Below, in pieces: positions 33,294-42,078 of a stretch of DNA of 64,000 nucleotides (position 1 is its first letter; every line of letters starts with the position of its first letter). A program made the translations under genes and the position numbers. The DNA lies in IMG/VR virus record IMGVR_UViG_3300005915_001138, positions 62,001 to 126,000 of that record; one strand, written 5' to 3'. The notes beneath the pieces were generated by a model. It saw only the letters and a program-made list of their open reading frames with translations. It ran no database searches and had not been told where the DNA came from. This DNA comes from a virus.

Positions 33294-35019
33294 TATCTTG
33301 TCTCCAAAGGTCCATTACATTTACATGACCAGTAAGTTTGGTTCCTACATTTTCTTTAATGTATCTCTCTAATGACTTTTTAAATTGTTTAGGTTCTTGT
33401 TCTAATGAATCTAAATACAATGATCCATTCGTATTATTCATTTTTATTATATTGTCTATTGTATTCTCTAATGGCATAGTCTCTAGTTCGCTCTGGGTTA
33501 CAGTGGATGTGTTTCCTAATTGTACTGAACAGTATTTTCTTACGTAACAACAGAAGCCCCATGATAATGCTAAGTCATCATTGAATCCTAAGTCAGCTTG
33601 AATCTTATCATTTTTATTTGTGAGTCCTAATAACTCCATGGCTAATCTCTCAGACTTAATTGTATTTGTATCTGTAGTTACATAATCAAATAAAGAATCT
33701 AAAATCAATGGTCTAGATTTACCATTAGTACTTAATCCATATACGAATTGTTTATTTTGTTCTTTCTTATGACTTCTACTGCTACTATGATTGGGTTTAT
33801 TCTTACCTCTAAACTCACCGAAGATGTTAAACTTAGTTTGTGTATCGAATTGTAATTCATTTATTACAGTTAATCCAAACCCACCTGTATTTTCTACAAC
33901 TATTATATTATGTGGTACCATTCTGGCTACCATCTTAACTACTTCGGAAAACATTTTAGGCTCTAGCTTTCCTTTATACTCCATAATCTGTTCACATGTT
34001 TCAAAGTCCATCACCTGGATACCAGAGAAGTCATCACCCGCAGAGGAAGCAGTGTCCACTCCTATGATATAAAATTTACCATGTTGTCTTTCACTAAATA
34101 TAAAAAGTTCTCCACCCCATTTTAATTTCATTTCTTTTAATGGAGTTCTGTCTCCTTCCTGTAAAGCTTCCTGAGTATCTGCATCAAACAATGTACTATC
34201 TGTACCAATGAATTTGAGTTCTAACTCTTGAGCAATCTTTCTTTGATCATTATTTAATAGATTGCATTGTCGAACATACCAAAATGGATCATTTTTAAAC
34301 AGTGGAATCTCAGACCAGTGGATCTCATGAGGAATAAATTGATTTTCTTTTCTCTTTGCCTTTTGATAGTTATTAAAATACCACTTACCTATACCCTCTG
34401 TTTTATTTGGAGTAGAAATAACTATGTTTCCATATGGAATTCCTGCTGCCTTTGCATCCTGCTGCGATCTATTTACTGACTGAGAAAGAGCTGTCCATGC
34501 ATCGTCTATGTTTCTTAAGAAGGCTGCCTCATCTACAACTAACATAGTAATTGCTTTACCACGAAGAGTAGAAGCTGGGTTAGTGGTAGGTATAGTTGCT
34601 GCATATAGTGCTGAACCGTTTGTTAATACAAAATATTGTATCTGATCATTAGCATATTCTGGTTTAATCCAATCAGGAAGATGGAATAACATGTCCTTTA
34701 CTTTTCTACAAAAGTCAGACGCCTCAGCATTATCTCTAGATACTAATCCAATTATACAGTTGTCAAAGAAAATACTTAGATATGCTATCATAGCTTGACA
34801 GATAGTACTCATACCAATCTGTCTGCTTTTTAATAGGATTAAATCATGATTTATTAAAAAATCCTTTACAATTCTTTTCTGTGGTTCATACAATTTAATG
34901 AATTGGGAGCCACCTGGAACAGGTATTTTAATACACTCTTCCATAAATTTAATAGGATCCTTTTTATATTTAATTATTAAATTAGCTTTTTCTACTGAGT
35001 TAGTTGTTACAACTGCCAT
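33271..35019 (-). CDS. terminase large subunit (T4 gp17-like)
   Basis: The packaging ATPase has KSRQIGMST (residues 64-72) as the deviant Walker A, TMLVVDEAAF as Walker B with the catalytic Glu, and the STPNKTEG coupling motif. The C-terminal RNase H-like nuclease shows GVDTASSAGDDFSGIQV, VVENTGGFG and GFNDDLALSW, carrying its acidic metal ligands. At 582 residues it is near T4 gp17 length. A motif B copy lies directly upstream at 35043. No small subunit was identified. Confidence 0.93.
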   Translation of the reverse strand: MAVVTTNSVEKANLIIKYKKDPIKFMEECIKIPVPGGSQFIKLYEPQKRIVKDFLINHDLILLKSRQIGMSTICQAMIAYLSIFFDNCIIGLVSRDNAEASDFCRKVKDMLFHLPDWIKPEYANDQIQYFVLTNGSALYAATIPTTNPASTLRGKAITMLVVDEAAFLRNIDDAWTALSQSVNRSQQDAKAAGIPYGNIVISTPNKTEGIGKWYFNNYQKAKRKENQFIPHEIHWSEIPLFKNDPFWYVRQCNLLNNDQRKIAQELELKFIGTDSTLFDADTQEALQEGDRTPLKEMKLKWGGELFIFSERQHGKFYIIGVDTASSAGDDFSGIQVMDFETCEQIMEYKGKLEPKMFSEVVKMVARMVPHNIIVVENTGGFGLTVINELQFDTQTKFNIFGEFRGKNKPNHSSSRSHKKEQNKQFVYGLSTNGKSRPLILDSLFDYVTTDTNTIKSERLAMELLGLTNKNDKIQADLGFNDDLALSWGFCCYVRKYCSVQLGNTSTVTQSELETMPLENTIDNIIKMNNTNGSLYLDSLEQEPKQFKKSLERYIKENVGTKLTGHVNVMDLWRQDNEQAGKY

Positions 35020-35042
35020 AATCTCCTCTGCTCCAATCGTTT

Positions 35043-35075
35043 ATAGTTTGTCCTCATTTTTCTTTATATTATCAA
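35043..35075 (-). promoter_or_regulatory. motif B copy upstream of terminase
   Basis: On the minus strand: AAAAATGAGGACAAACTATA, 24 bases before the terminase ATG, with a long A/T-rich stretch further upstream. Confidence 0.5.
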
Positions 35076-35076
35076 A

Positions 35077-35340
35077 TTAAATAAAAAAAGAAATAAAAAA
35101 TATACGGTACTGACCCTCATCGGGCCAGCACACAGATAAGGGTATTGATATGATTAAAGCCCTTTGGGCTATTTGAAGAGTATCTTTCAGTACGAGTAGC
35201 ATCTTCTTGAATGATATAATACCATCCCATGCAAGCCCCTCGGCAGGGAGCTTTCCATCTGTCATGGAAGATGACTCTTCATCTCGTACCACAATACGAC
35301 CACCACATCGAAATCTTGCCGAACACTTGTCTGCTTTCAT
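35077..35340 (-). CDS. small cysteine-containing protein, 87 aa
   Basis: ATG 35340 (MKADKCSARFRCGGRIVV) is preceded by a GGAAGGGG-like site; a longer frame from 35373 is possible. The protein has a charged N-terminal half with three cysteines and a hydrophobic helix-like second half. It is GC-richer than terminase. A short 8-codon frame (about 35366-35392) ends just upstream, so the two may be coupled. Function unknown. Confidence 0.4.
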   Translation of the reverse strand: MKADKCSARFRCGGRIVVRDEESSSMTDGKLPAEGLAWDGIISFKKMLLVLKDTLQIAQRALIISIPLSVCWPDEGQYRIFFISFFI

Positions 35341-35466
35341 GCAGAACCCCTTCCTGGAATGCCTCTTAAACATCCCTCAGTTGCACATCCATGTGAACTC
35401 TCGCCTTTAGGAGATCCATTTTCTAAAGGGCAACTTGAAGTTATAGAAGTGTTTCCGGATCGGATA

Positions 35467-35700
35467 CTACTTAGAACTTCTATTTTTCCGTCTCTCCTTT
35501 CTCTGTCGTGATTTGTTCCGCTTACTCTTAGCAGCTCTTATGGAAAGAGGTACTTTAGGGCCAGATGTCTTCTGGAGGGCTTTGCCTCGAAGAAGTTTTC
35601 GCATCTTCTTCTGAGCCTTCAAAGCTCCAAGCAGATTGTCATCGACGTCTGCAGGATCTAATCCCGCTTCCCGAATTGCATTCCAAATACTACCACTCAT
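35467..35700 (-). CDS. basic early-type protein, 77 aa
   Basis: ATG 35700 has GGAGAG upstream. The C-terminal half is extremely basic (RAAKSKRNKSRQRKERRKNR), so it probably binds nucleic acid. The promoter region holds a motif A copy (35747-35769) and a palindrome directly between promoter and gene. The gene is GC-richer than its neighbours. A host-takeover or regulatory role would fit but is inference. Confidence 0.6.
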   Translation of the reverse strand: MSGSIWNAIREAGLDPADVDDNLLGALKAQKKMRKLLRGKALQKTSGPKVPLSIRAAKSKRNKSRQRKERRKNRSSK

Positions 35701-35730
35701 GGCTCTCCTTTCGGGGTGCTTGAAATGATA

Positions 35731-35750
35731 GTGACAACGTGTGCTGTCAC
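35731..35750. promoter_or_regulatory. operator-like palindrome overlapping motif A
   Basis: GTGACA and TGTCAC are separated by 8 bases and the second arm is inside the motif A copy. Wider arms TGAAATGAT/ATCATTTCA flank the whole element. A dimeric repressor site is a plausible reading. Confidence 0.45.
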
Positions 35751-35769
35751 TATTTAATATATATAATCA
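35747..35769 (-). promoter_or_regulatory. motif A promoter-like element
   Basis: On the minus strand: GATTATATATATTAAATAGT then GA, about 47 bases upstream of the basic 77-residue gene. Confidence 0.55.
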
Positions 35770-35814
35770 TTTCAAAAGTTACCCACTCTTTATTTTACCA
35801 CTTAAAATCTTCTT

Positions 35815-37074
35815 CTATCCCCCACCTGTCTCTAGAACATTACCCCTGAAGCATTTATTCCTCACATGACAATCATACATTGTTCCAGAAGATCGTTCGA
35901 ATACTGCGTATGAGGAGCTAACTATATATTTTCCTTTATATTCATCGTACTCTGCTACATGAGGTTCTATTAATATAGGAACCCCTATCTTAATTAGTTC
36001 ACTAATATCCATATTTCTATGCAATTCAAATGTAAGGTATGTTAAATTAGATATACTTCTTGCTAGATCTGCTCTTGCAAATGTCTCAGTTGTTTCATAT
36101 CCAGTATGATTTGTGTGTACTTGATATCTTTCTTTTACATCGTCATTATAATAGAAGTCTCCACCGGACGCGGACTGTACAGAATTGTCATTATACACAT
36201 CATCCACAGTAAAATCTATATTATGAAATAATTTATCCATAGGTAGAGATACATATCTTTGTTTATATGCGTTCTTCATTACCTGTTTATTACCTTCGTA
36301 TTTAGATACCATTGGATTATAAACATAAAAAACATTATTAGTAGGATCAGATTCCTCATATATTTTTGATTCATCTCCACCCTCAGTTAACAAATGGATT
36401 TTATATTTTTCTTCATCCTTTATCATATGACTAAGATCAGCAATAGTTAATACTATGTCTCCATCTAATACTGTACAAAATGAATTCATTGGTCCATTAA
36501 ATATTCCAAAGTATTCATCTAGATATTTTATACTCTTAGATAGTGTCATAGGAGGTATAATTATTTGATAAATCTTTTCTGTATTTTTATTTTTATCTAT
36601 TATATTTGGAGAAATATCTGTACAGTTATCTATTATATCCTGCAATGCTTCAATGGGAGTGAACTCTTTTGACTCATCTATAAGTCTATTTATTGTTGTA
36701 TTCATTGCTTTAAATGCTTCTTTTATTACACATGTCAGCTTAACATGATTAGATTCTTGATGATCAGATTCTTGGTTCTGTCCCTTAGGTTCTATTGTAG
36801 ATTTAATATCAACATTAATTAAATTAAATTCAAACATACCTTTCTCATCTTGATCTTCAGTAGTTAATTTAATTGATAATGTAATAGATTCTTGTCCATA
36901 TATTTTCTCTAACACCATCTCTGCCGCATCTATTTCAAATTCAATAACTACAGCAGGATAAACAGACGCTATTGAACTAGCTAATTTAACCGATGTTACA
37001 TTTAATGATAGGTCCATATCGCCTACATTAAAATTAATAACATAAAATGGTCTCTCGTTTCTTGGAATTGACAT
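35815..37074 (-). CDS. putative baseplate hub protein (gp27-like), 419 aa
   Basis: A beta-rich protein starting with a PFYVINFNVGDMDLSLNV strand set, later IEPHVAEYDEYKGKYIVSS and YDCHVRNKC, the kind of pattern seen in gp27/late-control-D hub proteins (a tube-like domain followed by a docking domain). Length is close to T4 gp27 (391). It has its own motif B promoter at 37100. The assignment is by overall pattern and location. Confidence 0.5.
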   Translation of the reverse strand: MSIPRNERPFYVINFNVGDMDLSLNVTSVKLASSIASVYPAVVIEFEIDAAEMVLEKIYGQESITLSIKLTTEDQDEKGMFEFNLINVDIKSTIEPKGQNQESDHQESNHVKLTCVIKEAFKAMNTTINRLIDESKEFTPIEALQDIIDNCTDISPNIIDKNKNTEKIYQIIIPPMTLSKSIKYLDEYFGIFNGPMNSFCTVLDGDIVLTIADLSHMIKDEEKYKIHLLTEGGDESKIYEESDPTNNVFYVYNPMVSKYEGNKQVMKNAYKQRYVSLPMDKLFHNIDFTVDDVYNDNSVQSASGGDFYYNDDVKERYQVHTNHTGYETTETFARADLARSISNLTYLTFELHRNMDISELIKIGVPILIEPHVAEYDEYKGKYIVSSSYAVFERSSGTMYDCHVRNKCFRGNVLETGGG

Positions 37075-37099
37075 ATTTAACCCCTATAGTTTAATTGGT

Positions 37100-37130
37100 T
37101 TATATAAAATTTGTCCTCAGAATAAATACA
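37100..37130 (-). promoter_or_regulatory. motif B copy upstream of the hub candidate
   Basis: On the minus strand: TTCTGAGGACAAATTTTATA, lying between a terminator and the 419-residue gene. Confidence 0.5.
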
Positions 37131-37133
37131 ACC

Positions 37134-37163
37134 AAAAAAAGAAAGGGTGTTGCAGTGCACCCC
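37134..37163 (-). terminator. probable Rho-independent terminator
   Basis: On the minus strand a GGGTG/CACCC stem (with an extra G-U pair and a 6-nt loop) is followed by TTTCTTTTTTT. It ends the 117-residue gene just upstream. Confidence 0.6.
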
Positions 37164-37170
37164 CTCTTTT

Positions 37171-37521
37171 TTATTCCTCATCAGCATCAAGGTCTTCCTC
37201 AGACTGAACCTCTGGGAAGATTTCTTCAATCAATGTACCAGTTGCCACCGCGACACCGGCAGCGACTAGTTCACCAACACCGCCGAATTCATTACCAATC
37301 AATGAAGAAAGGAATACGTGCATAGAATTGGCAACTACCGTTTGGATGTCACCTTTTCTTACTAAAACGCCACAAACACTTCGAGCTGGAACTGTCGAGC
37401 CCTGCTGGAGACCCTCAACCTGCTTACGCAAAGCCGCATTTTCTCTGAGAACACGCTCAGATACCTGCGTATTTTTGGAATTTCTTAAACGGTTTATCCT
37501 TTCGTCCTGGATGGTTGGCAA
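37171..37521 (-). CDS. coiled-coil early-type protein, ~116 aa
   Basis: I choose TTG 37521 because AAAGGAG lies five bases upstream; the longer GTG frame from 37551 starts inside the motif A copy. The N-terminus is a leucine-zipper-like helix (SERVLRENAALRKQVEGLQQ), followed by a hydrophobic alanine/glycine-rich segment (GELVAAGVAVATG) and an acidic tail. It is GC-rich and has a motif A promoter and its own terminator. Function unknown. Confidence 0.6.
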   Translation of the reverse strand: MPTIQDERINRLRNSKNTQVSERVLRENAALRKQVEGLQQGSTVPARSVCGVLVRKGDIQTVVANSMHVFLSSLIGNEFGGVGELVAAGVAVATGTLIEEIFPEVQSEEDLDADEE

Positions 37522-37547
37522 CAATACTCCTTTCTGAAAATGTGTTC

Positions 37548-37569
37548 TCACTATTTAATATGTATAGTA
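37548..37569 (-). promoter_or_regulatory. motif A promoter-like element
   Basis: On the minus strand: ACTATACATATTAAATAGTG, 27 bases upstream of the preferred TTG start of the coiled-coil gene. Confidence 0.55.
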
Positions 37570-37797
37570 TTATTTATTATCTTGTTTACCTAAATTAATT
37601 TTAATAACTGGAGCAGAGCCAGACTTTTCTAGACTCTGCTCCAGTTCAACGTCTGCACACATGTCTGATCCGTCATCGATGTTCACGGACAGTGAGTGCT
37701 TTTTATCTGCATCGAGCTCGTAACTAATTTTTGTAGTCTTTAACAACTCCGAGAAAAAACTTGCTATTTGATTCTTAGATTTTTTATTCTTACCCAT
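37570..37797 (-). CDS. hypothetical protein, 75 aa
   Basis: A small protein with a basic start (MGKNKKSKNQ), a helix and a strand-rich half ending INLGKQDNK. It follows the 153-residue gene on the same strand. AAAGGT precedes its ATG. No recognised family. Confidence 0.55.
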   Translation of the reverse strand: MGKNKKSKNQIASFFSELLKTTKISYELDADKKHSLSVNIDDGSDMCADVELEQSLEKSGSAPVIKINLGKQDNK

Positions 37798-37816
37798 TTG
37801 ACCTTTCGTTTATATT

Positions 37817-38278
37817 CTAATAATTTGTGAAGTCGCTATCTGTTCCATTCATTACTGTAGCTGCTTCAACTTGTTCATCTGATAATTCTTCTTCTATTAA
37901 TTTAATCATTTCATCTCGGTTTCTTAGCTTGTCACTATGGAACAGACAAGCCACGAGATTCTCTTCTATTCTTGTTTTCAATGCCATCACTAGCCACATT
38001 GTTTCAAAGCTCTCTCCGAGCTTCTCATTGGATGAGGAGTCAATGTCTCCATCATTATGAGAAAGCTCTTCAAGCATTGCTTCTGCGCTCATGGCTCTCA
38101 ATTCATCTGATTCAAATCTGAAATAGAAGTCCAGTTTGTTACCGGTTTTGTCTTTAATAATGCCTACGAAATAGTGATACTGATGTTTAACCCAATTGAC
38201 ATTACTATCTTCTTTAGAAGTCTCGTCTTTTGCCTCGACCGTGAGCGTCGAGGTGGATTGACTTTGTTCTGCACTCAT
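37817..38278 (-). CDS. hypothetical acidic protein, 153 aa
   Basis: The sequence has a central strand pair (HYFVGIIKDKTGNKLDFYFRF) and an acidic helical C-terminus (EEELSDEQVEAATV). Its start overlaps the end of the metallopeptidase-VWA gene by 65 bases, so they are co-translated. It may be the small partner of the MoxR/VWA pair. Confidence 0.55.
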   Translation of the reverse strand: MSAEQSQSTSTLTVEAKDETSKEDSNVNWVKHQYHYFVGIIKDKTGNKLDFYFRFESDELRAMSAEAMLEELSHNDGDIDSSSNEKLGESFETMWLVMALKTRIEENLVACLFHSDKLRNRDEMIKLIEEELSDEQVEAATVMNGTDSDFTNY

Positions 38279-39674
38279 CTAGGAATACCTCTTCTTTGCT
38301 GTTTAGAACCCATATGGTTTCGTAATCATGGAACCATCTGTAATCTGTATGTATATGTTGTACATCAGAATAATAATCTGTCAGAAATAGTATTGTACTT
38401 ACCCGTTCTTCCTGAACTATATTTTGAATTCTATCAAATGGTTCTCTGTGACTAGTGCCACCTCTACCTCTGAATGATTTGACATGCTCTGCGACACCAG
38501 CTTCTGTAAGATTACTAGTAATCATTAACTCATCTTGTATTGCGTGGTCATGTACAATCATATGAATCGCTTTATAATACTGAGCACTTCCTATTAATAC
38601 TCCAGCAAATCTCTTCAGATCATTCTTACTGATAGATCCTGAACAGTCTACTGTTGCTATAAGATAGAAAGGATTTCGTTTATTTCTTTTACCTGGGACA
38701 CGAGGATGCCGAATGTAAAAGTTCTTCTCTACCCAAGATCTGCTCTGGGCGTTTTGAACATTATACAATACAGCATCTTCAAGTACATCGTCCCAAGGAA
38801 TCTCCACTTTAAATAAAGTGTCTAGAAATTCTATCATTGATCCAGAAAGAGATCCTCTTGCTTCGGTAGGAGTAGCGTACCATAGGGTACGAGCATCTTG
38901 TGCTATATCTCCAAAGGCTTCTTCTGCCTTTTTCCGATACTCTTCATCTTCCATTTTGGAATCATATACCATTGTTTGTTCGTCACCAGTCTCTATATTT
39001 TTGACAGTAACTTTAATTTTACCAGTACTATTTCCTTCATTGTCTTTTAAGTCTTCCCAGGTGATTTCATATGTCGGATCAGAACAATCTCCAGTACCAT
39101 AAACATTTGTTATTTTATCTGAGTCTTCTCCCTCTTTAGAATTCATACTTGCTTTCTTGCACATTATTTCATATAGTTCTTCAGGAATTATATCTGGAAA
39201 CTCTCTGTGGATATCCTCAAAGAATATACATCCACCATGGGGTTCTTTAATATAATTTTTTCTATTGGCTATCTCCCTTACAAATCTATTCGTGACGTGA
39301 TCGATTGCAAGGTTCCACATCATAGGGTGCCTGTTTCCACGCCGCCTAACATGTGAACAAATGATATGAATTATTTCATGGATAGTAATGAATATAATTT
39401 CTGATTTAGTTGTTTCATTATCTGCAAGAAATACTATACATTCGTGATCAGTATATCCAGCCGATGGTATTCCACCACTATTTGATTTATATTGTTCCTT
39501 ATCTAAAACATGAAACGGAATTCCATAGGCTAGAGTGCCAAAGAATTCCGTGTCTTGTTTGTTGAGAAGAATGACAAGAGCGTCTTTTAATTCCTCTCCA
39601 AATCTTGATAATGATGGAGGTATCTCCTCTGTAGCCTCCTTGGGAACCTCGGGGGCTGGAGTTTTTTCTGACAT
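38214..39674 (-). CDS. metallopeptidase-like + VWA-like protein (DUF2201 type)
   Basis: Two parts are visible. Around residues 100-125, IIFITIHEIIHIICSHVRRR has an HExxH motif (HEIIH) in a helix. The C-terminal third has ATVDCSGSISKND (a D-x-S-x-S MIDAS), a RGRGGTSH threonine loop and LFLTDYYSD, forming a VWA-like domain. This combination is the DUF2201 architecture, which normally works with a MoxR-type AAA+ ATPase, and such an ATPase gene lies immediately upstream (39689). A chaperone-like or metal-insertion role is the usual idea; the phage target is unknown. Confidence 0.8.
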   Translation of the reverse strand: MSEKTPAPEVPKEATEEIPPSLSRFGEELKDALVILLNKQDTEFFGTLAYGIPFHVLDKEQYKSNSGGIPSAGYTDHECIVFLADNETTKSEIIFITIHEIIHIICSHVRRRGNRHPMMWNLAIDHVTNRFVREIANRKNYIKEPHGGCIFFEDIHREFPDIIPEELYEIMCKKASMNSKEGEDSDKITNVYGTGDCSDPTYEITWEDLKDNEGNSTGKIKVTVKNIETGDEQTMVYDSKMEDEEYRKKAEEAFGDIAQDARTLWYATPTEARGSLSGSMIEFLDTLFKVEIPWDDVLEDAVLYNVQNAQSRSWVEKNFYIRHPRVPGKRNKRNPFYLIATVDCSGSISKNDLKRFAGVLIGSAQYYKAIHMIVHDHAIQDELMITSNLTEAGVAEHVKSFRGRGGTSHREPFDRIQNIVQEERVSTILFLTDYYSDVQHIHTDYRWFHDYETIWVLNSKEEVFLDECRTKSIHLDAHGRGKRRDF

Positions 39675-39688
39675 AGAATTGGTCCCAT

Positions 39689-40930
39689 CTATTTATCTGC
39701 GTTTAATAGAGCTACTGTTTGTCTCAAGTCATCAACCAGCTTAAGATCAAGGATGCCTGCTTTGATGATCTCTGTAAGGATCTCTGCACCAGAGTAAGCC
39801 TTAGCTCCTTTTATTTTATCGAACTCTTCAACTTTTGGTTTCTTTGCTATTGTTCTTAATGTTTTGACTGCAATCTCTCTTGAGTGAGTCTGAAGGTCAT
39901 TCATAATACTAACAAATAGGTGAGCAGCTTCTTTCTTTCTTTTACCAGAAGTGAACCGATGATAGAACTCAGCACATATGGCAGAAGCGAATGCAAATCT
40001 ATTAATGTTCTTTTCTGGAATGACATATTTACCAGTGTCGAATATTTTTGTAGCATTTACTTCTCGGTATATTCTGTAATACTCTATGAATTTTGCAGCG
40101 GCTTTCTTACTTACTGATCCCTCTAAGATAGCTTGAAGGTCGGCAATTGGAAGCCCAGTCTTCTTGGTTCTAGGATCTACTGCGTGGTACTTCTCATTAT
40201 TTTCAGCCCAAGTTAACTGAATGAACGCATGGGTCCAAGATCTCGGAGAACCAAATTGATGTGAAGTGGCCTCTTCTTCATGGAACAATGTGAAATGATC
40301 CTTTGAACTGAAGAAGCTTATTCCAATATCATGAATTCCTTTTGGTGCTGCATAATTATCAATCCAATATTCTGGATCACTGAACACTCTGTAATTCACA
40401 CATCTATTTCTTATGGCTGAAAGCTGAACTCTTGCTCCTGCAGCACTGGTTTCATTACCAGCTAAGATGAACTGAGCATTTTCAGGAATCTTATGACCAT
40501 TGAGTGAATGATATGTAAACAATTCAAAACCAATTTGCTGAATCTCTTCTGGGCAGAGATGCCAGTCATCAAGAAGAACTACCGTGGGCTTTCCATTCTC
40601 TGAAACTTTTCTTATTTCACAGATCAATTGAGGTACTGACCATACGGTATGAAGATCTCCATTTTCCATATGAACTAGATCGGGAATTCCACCGAACTTC
40701 TCTACTCGTTCAAGGGCAGGAGAAGCTGAGATGAAATTGTATCCGCGTTCAAGAGCAAATTTATTGGTCATTTGAGTCTTCCCGCCACCGGGAGTACCTA
40801 CTAGATACGGAATCGCACATTCGATTCCCTGCATCCTCATTTCAACACTATCCAATGCATACATAATTGCTCGTTGAATGGGCATATTTGTTCTTGATAG
40901 TTCGTCGTCTATTTTGCTACCTGATGCCAT
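39689..40930 (-). CDS. MoxR-family AAA+ ATPase
   Basis: Walker A GTPGGGKT (residues 45-52), Walker B VVLLDDWHLC, sensor-1 FILAGNETS and an arginine-containing AIRNRCVNY segment show an AAA+ module of the MoxR class, 413 residues. MoxR ATPases remodel partner proteins together with VWA-domain adaptors, and the DUF2201-type gene is directly downstream. Its start overlaps the end of the 104-residue gene upstream. Confidence 0.85.
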   Translation of the reverse strand: MASGSKIDDELSRTNMPIQRAIMYALDSVEMRMQGIECAIPYLVGTPGGGKTQMTNKFALERGYNFISASPALERVEKFGGIPDLVHMENGDLHTVWSVPQLICEIRKVSENGKPTVVLLDDWHLCPEEIQQIGFELFTYHSLNGHKIPENAQFILAGNETSAAGARVQLSAIRNRCVNYRVFSDPEYWIDNYAAPKGIHDIGISFFSSKDHFTLFHEEEATSHQFGSPRSWTHAFIQLTWAENNEKYHAVDPRTKKTGLPIADLQAILEGSVSKKAAAKFIEYYRIYREVNATKIFDTGKYVIPEKNINRFAFASAICAEFYHRFTSGKRKKEAAHLFVSIMNDLQTHSREIAVKTLRTIAKKPKVEEFDKIKGAKAYSGAEILTEIIKAGILDLKLVDDLRQTVALLNADK

Positions 40931-41231
40931 TTGGTACCTCTTGGGTGTCTACCCTATTTAGTTCCTTGCCTATACTGACAAGGAGTTCTCCAACCTTCTG
41001 TACATTCTCCATTGGGAGATTACCTTTATTCGATACGACTTCGGTGTTATCACCTTCATCAAACCCTTTGGATTTTTTATAGTATCGTAGTATATTTACT
41101 TTTGGTTTACTTCCGTCGTAGGTATATACTCTTATCAGTGCTCCTGATTCTGCTCCATCCCACGGATCGGGAACTCTAAATTCTTTAAGTACTTTTAATT
41201 TACCATCATCAAAACTAGTTTCATCAGCCAT
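40917..41231 (-). CDS. possible PC4-like ssDNA-binding protein, 104 aa
   Basis: After a polar N-terminus, LIRVYTYDGSKPKVNILRYY and a later KGNLPMENVQKVGELL reproduce the PC4 pattern of a short strand hairpin, I-R-Y-Y core and Lys-Gly before the C-terminal helix. PC4-like proteins bind single-stranded DNA and occur in several phages. The match is by eye and modest. It lies between the MoxR and methyltransferase genes. Confidence 0.4.
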   Translation of the reverse strand: MADETSFDDGKLKVLKEFRVPDPWDGAESGALIRVYTYDGSKPKVNILRYYKKSKGFDEGDNTEVVSNKGNLPMENVQKVGELLVSIGKELNRVDTQEVPNGIR

Positions 41232-41234
41232 TAT

Positions 41235-41828
41235 CTATTTCCTTATTGCAAGGATCTTTAAATACCAATCCCTACCTTCTATTGTAATATGTTCCATGTC
41301 TTCAACTGTCCAAAGCCCTTCACATTCTATATAATATCTAGCAAGTAAAGGTGTCCATGCTGATTGATGAGGATCTTCCTCATCGTTAAATATTTCTGTA
41401 TCTACCCTAACAAAATCTCGTTGGAATTTATCCGCTTGATCGTCAAACGGATTCAACCGGCGAAGGGAATCAAATACTTTTTCAAAGTCTGGAACAACTA
41501 TTTCTAACTCTGCTCTTGGTGCAGACATACCATATAATCCAAACAGGGTATACATCACTGCCATATAATCCAAATGTTCTAGTACTCTCTCAGCAACTAT
41601 GTAATCATATGTCCCTTCTGGAACAGGACGCTCAGAATAATCTCGTATACTTTCAGCATACAATCTGATGTCAGTTGGTCTATTATCTCCAGAGAATGCT
41701 ATGTTACTAGTTACATCAATTGAATCTTTATCTACTATATCAATTCCATCTCTTTCTTTGTAAGTGTATGCGTGGTTACACCAGTGTACCCAACGTTTCC
41801 CTGGTCCTATTATAAGGGATCTAGCCAT
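41235..41828 (-). CDS. SAM-dependent methyltransferase-like protein
   Basis: The start is ATG 41828, overlapping the S21 stop, rather than the longer frame through S21. The protein has a class I methyltransferase outline: a WCNHAYTYKERDGIDIVD strand with the acidic SAM-binding end, YDYIVAERVLEHLDYM as motif IV, and ELEIVVPDF as the following strand, as in type 11 methyltransferases. The usual GxGxG loop is degenerate. Substrate unknown; proximity to S21 suggests, weakly, an RNA or ribosomal target. Confidence 0.65.
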   Translation of the reverse strand: MARSLIIGPGKRWVHWCNHAYTYKERDGIDIVDKDSIDVTSNIAFSGDNRPTDIRLYAESIRDYSERPVPEGTYDYIVAERVLEHLDYMAVMYTLFGLYGMSAPRAELEIVVPDFEKVFDSLRRLNPFDDQADKFQRDFVRVDTEIFNDEEDPHQSAWTPLLARYYIECEGLWTVEDMEHITIEGRDWYLKILAIRK

Positions 41829-42078
41829 GGTGATCCATTTTCTCCAACTCGTCGAGTTCGGCATCCATACAGCGTTTAATTGCTGCTCGCCTTCTCCTTC
41901 TACGCTTATCGCTTGGTTTCTCAAAGCTTTCTTTTTCTCTCAGGTCCTGTAAGACTCCTTCATTGTTACACATTCTTTTAAATCTTTTCAAACCTTTTTC
42001 AAAATTTTCACCATGATTATTAACTACTACTTCTACGCCTTTTAAATTAGTTATTGGATATACTTTTGGTTTACTCAT
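41821..42078 (-). CDS. rpsU: ribosomal protein S21 homologue
   Basis: The 85-residue protein (ATG 42078, overlapping the upstream stop as ATGAGTAA) has the S21 core: VVVNNHGENFEKGLKRFKRM, then CNNEGVLQDLREKESFEKP and the basic run KRRRRRRAAIKR. Bacterial S21 sits beside the anti-Shine-Dalgarno and mRNA exit on the 30S subunit. Phage copies are known in huge phages and are thought to bias initiation to phage mRNA. Its acidic C-terminal tail (AELDELEKMDHHG) is longer than in many cellular S21 proteins. Confidence 0.92.
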   Translation of the reverse strand: MSKPKVYPITNLKGVEVVVNNHGENFEKGLKRFKRMCNNEGVLQDLREKESFEKPSDKRRRRRRAAIKRCMDAELDELEKMDHHG

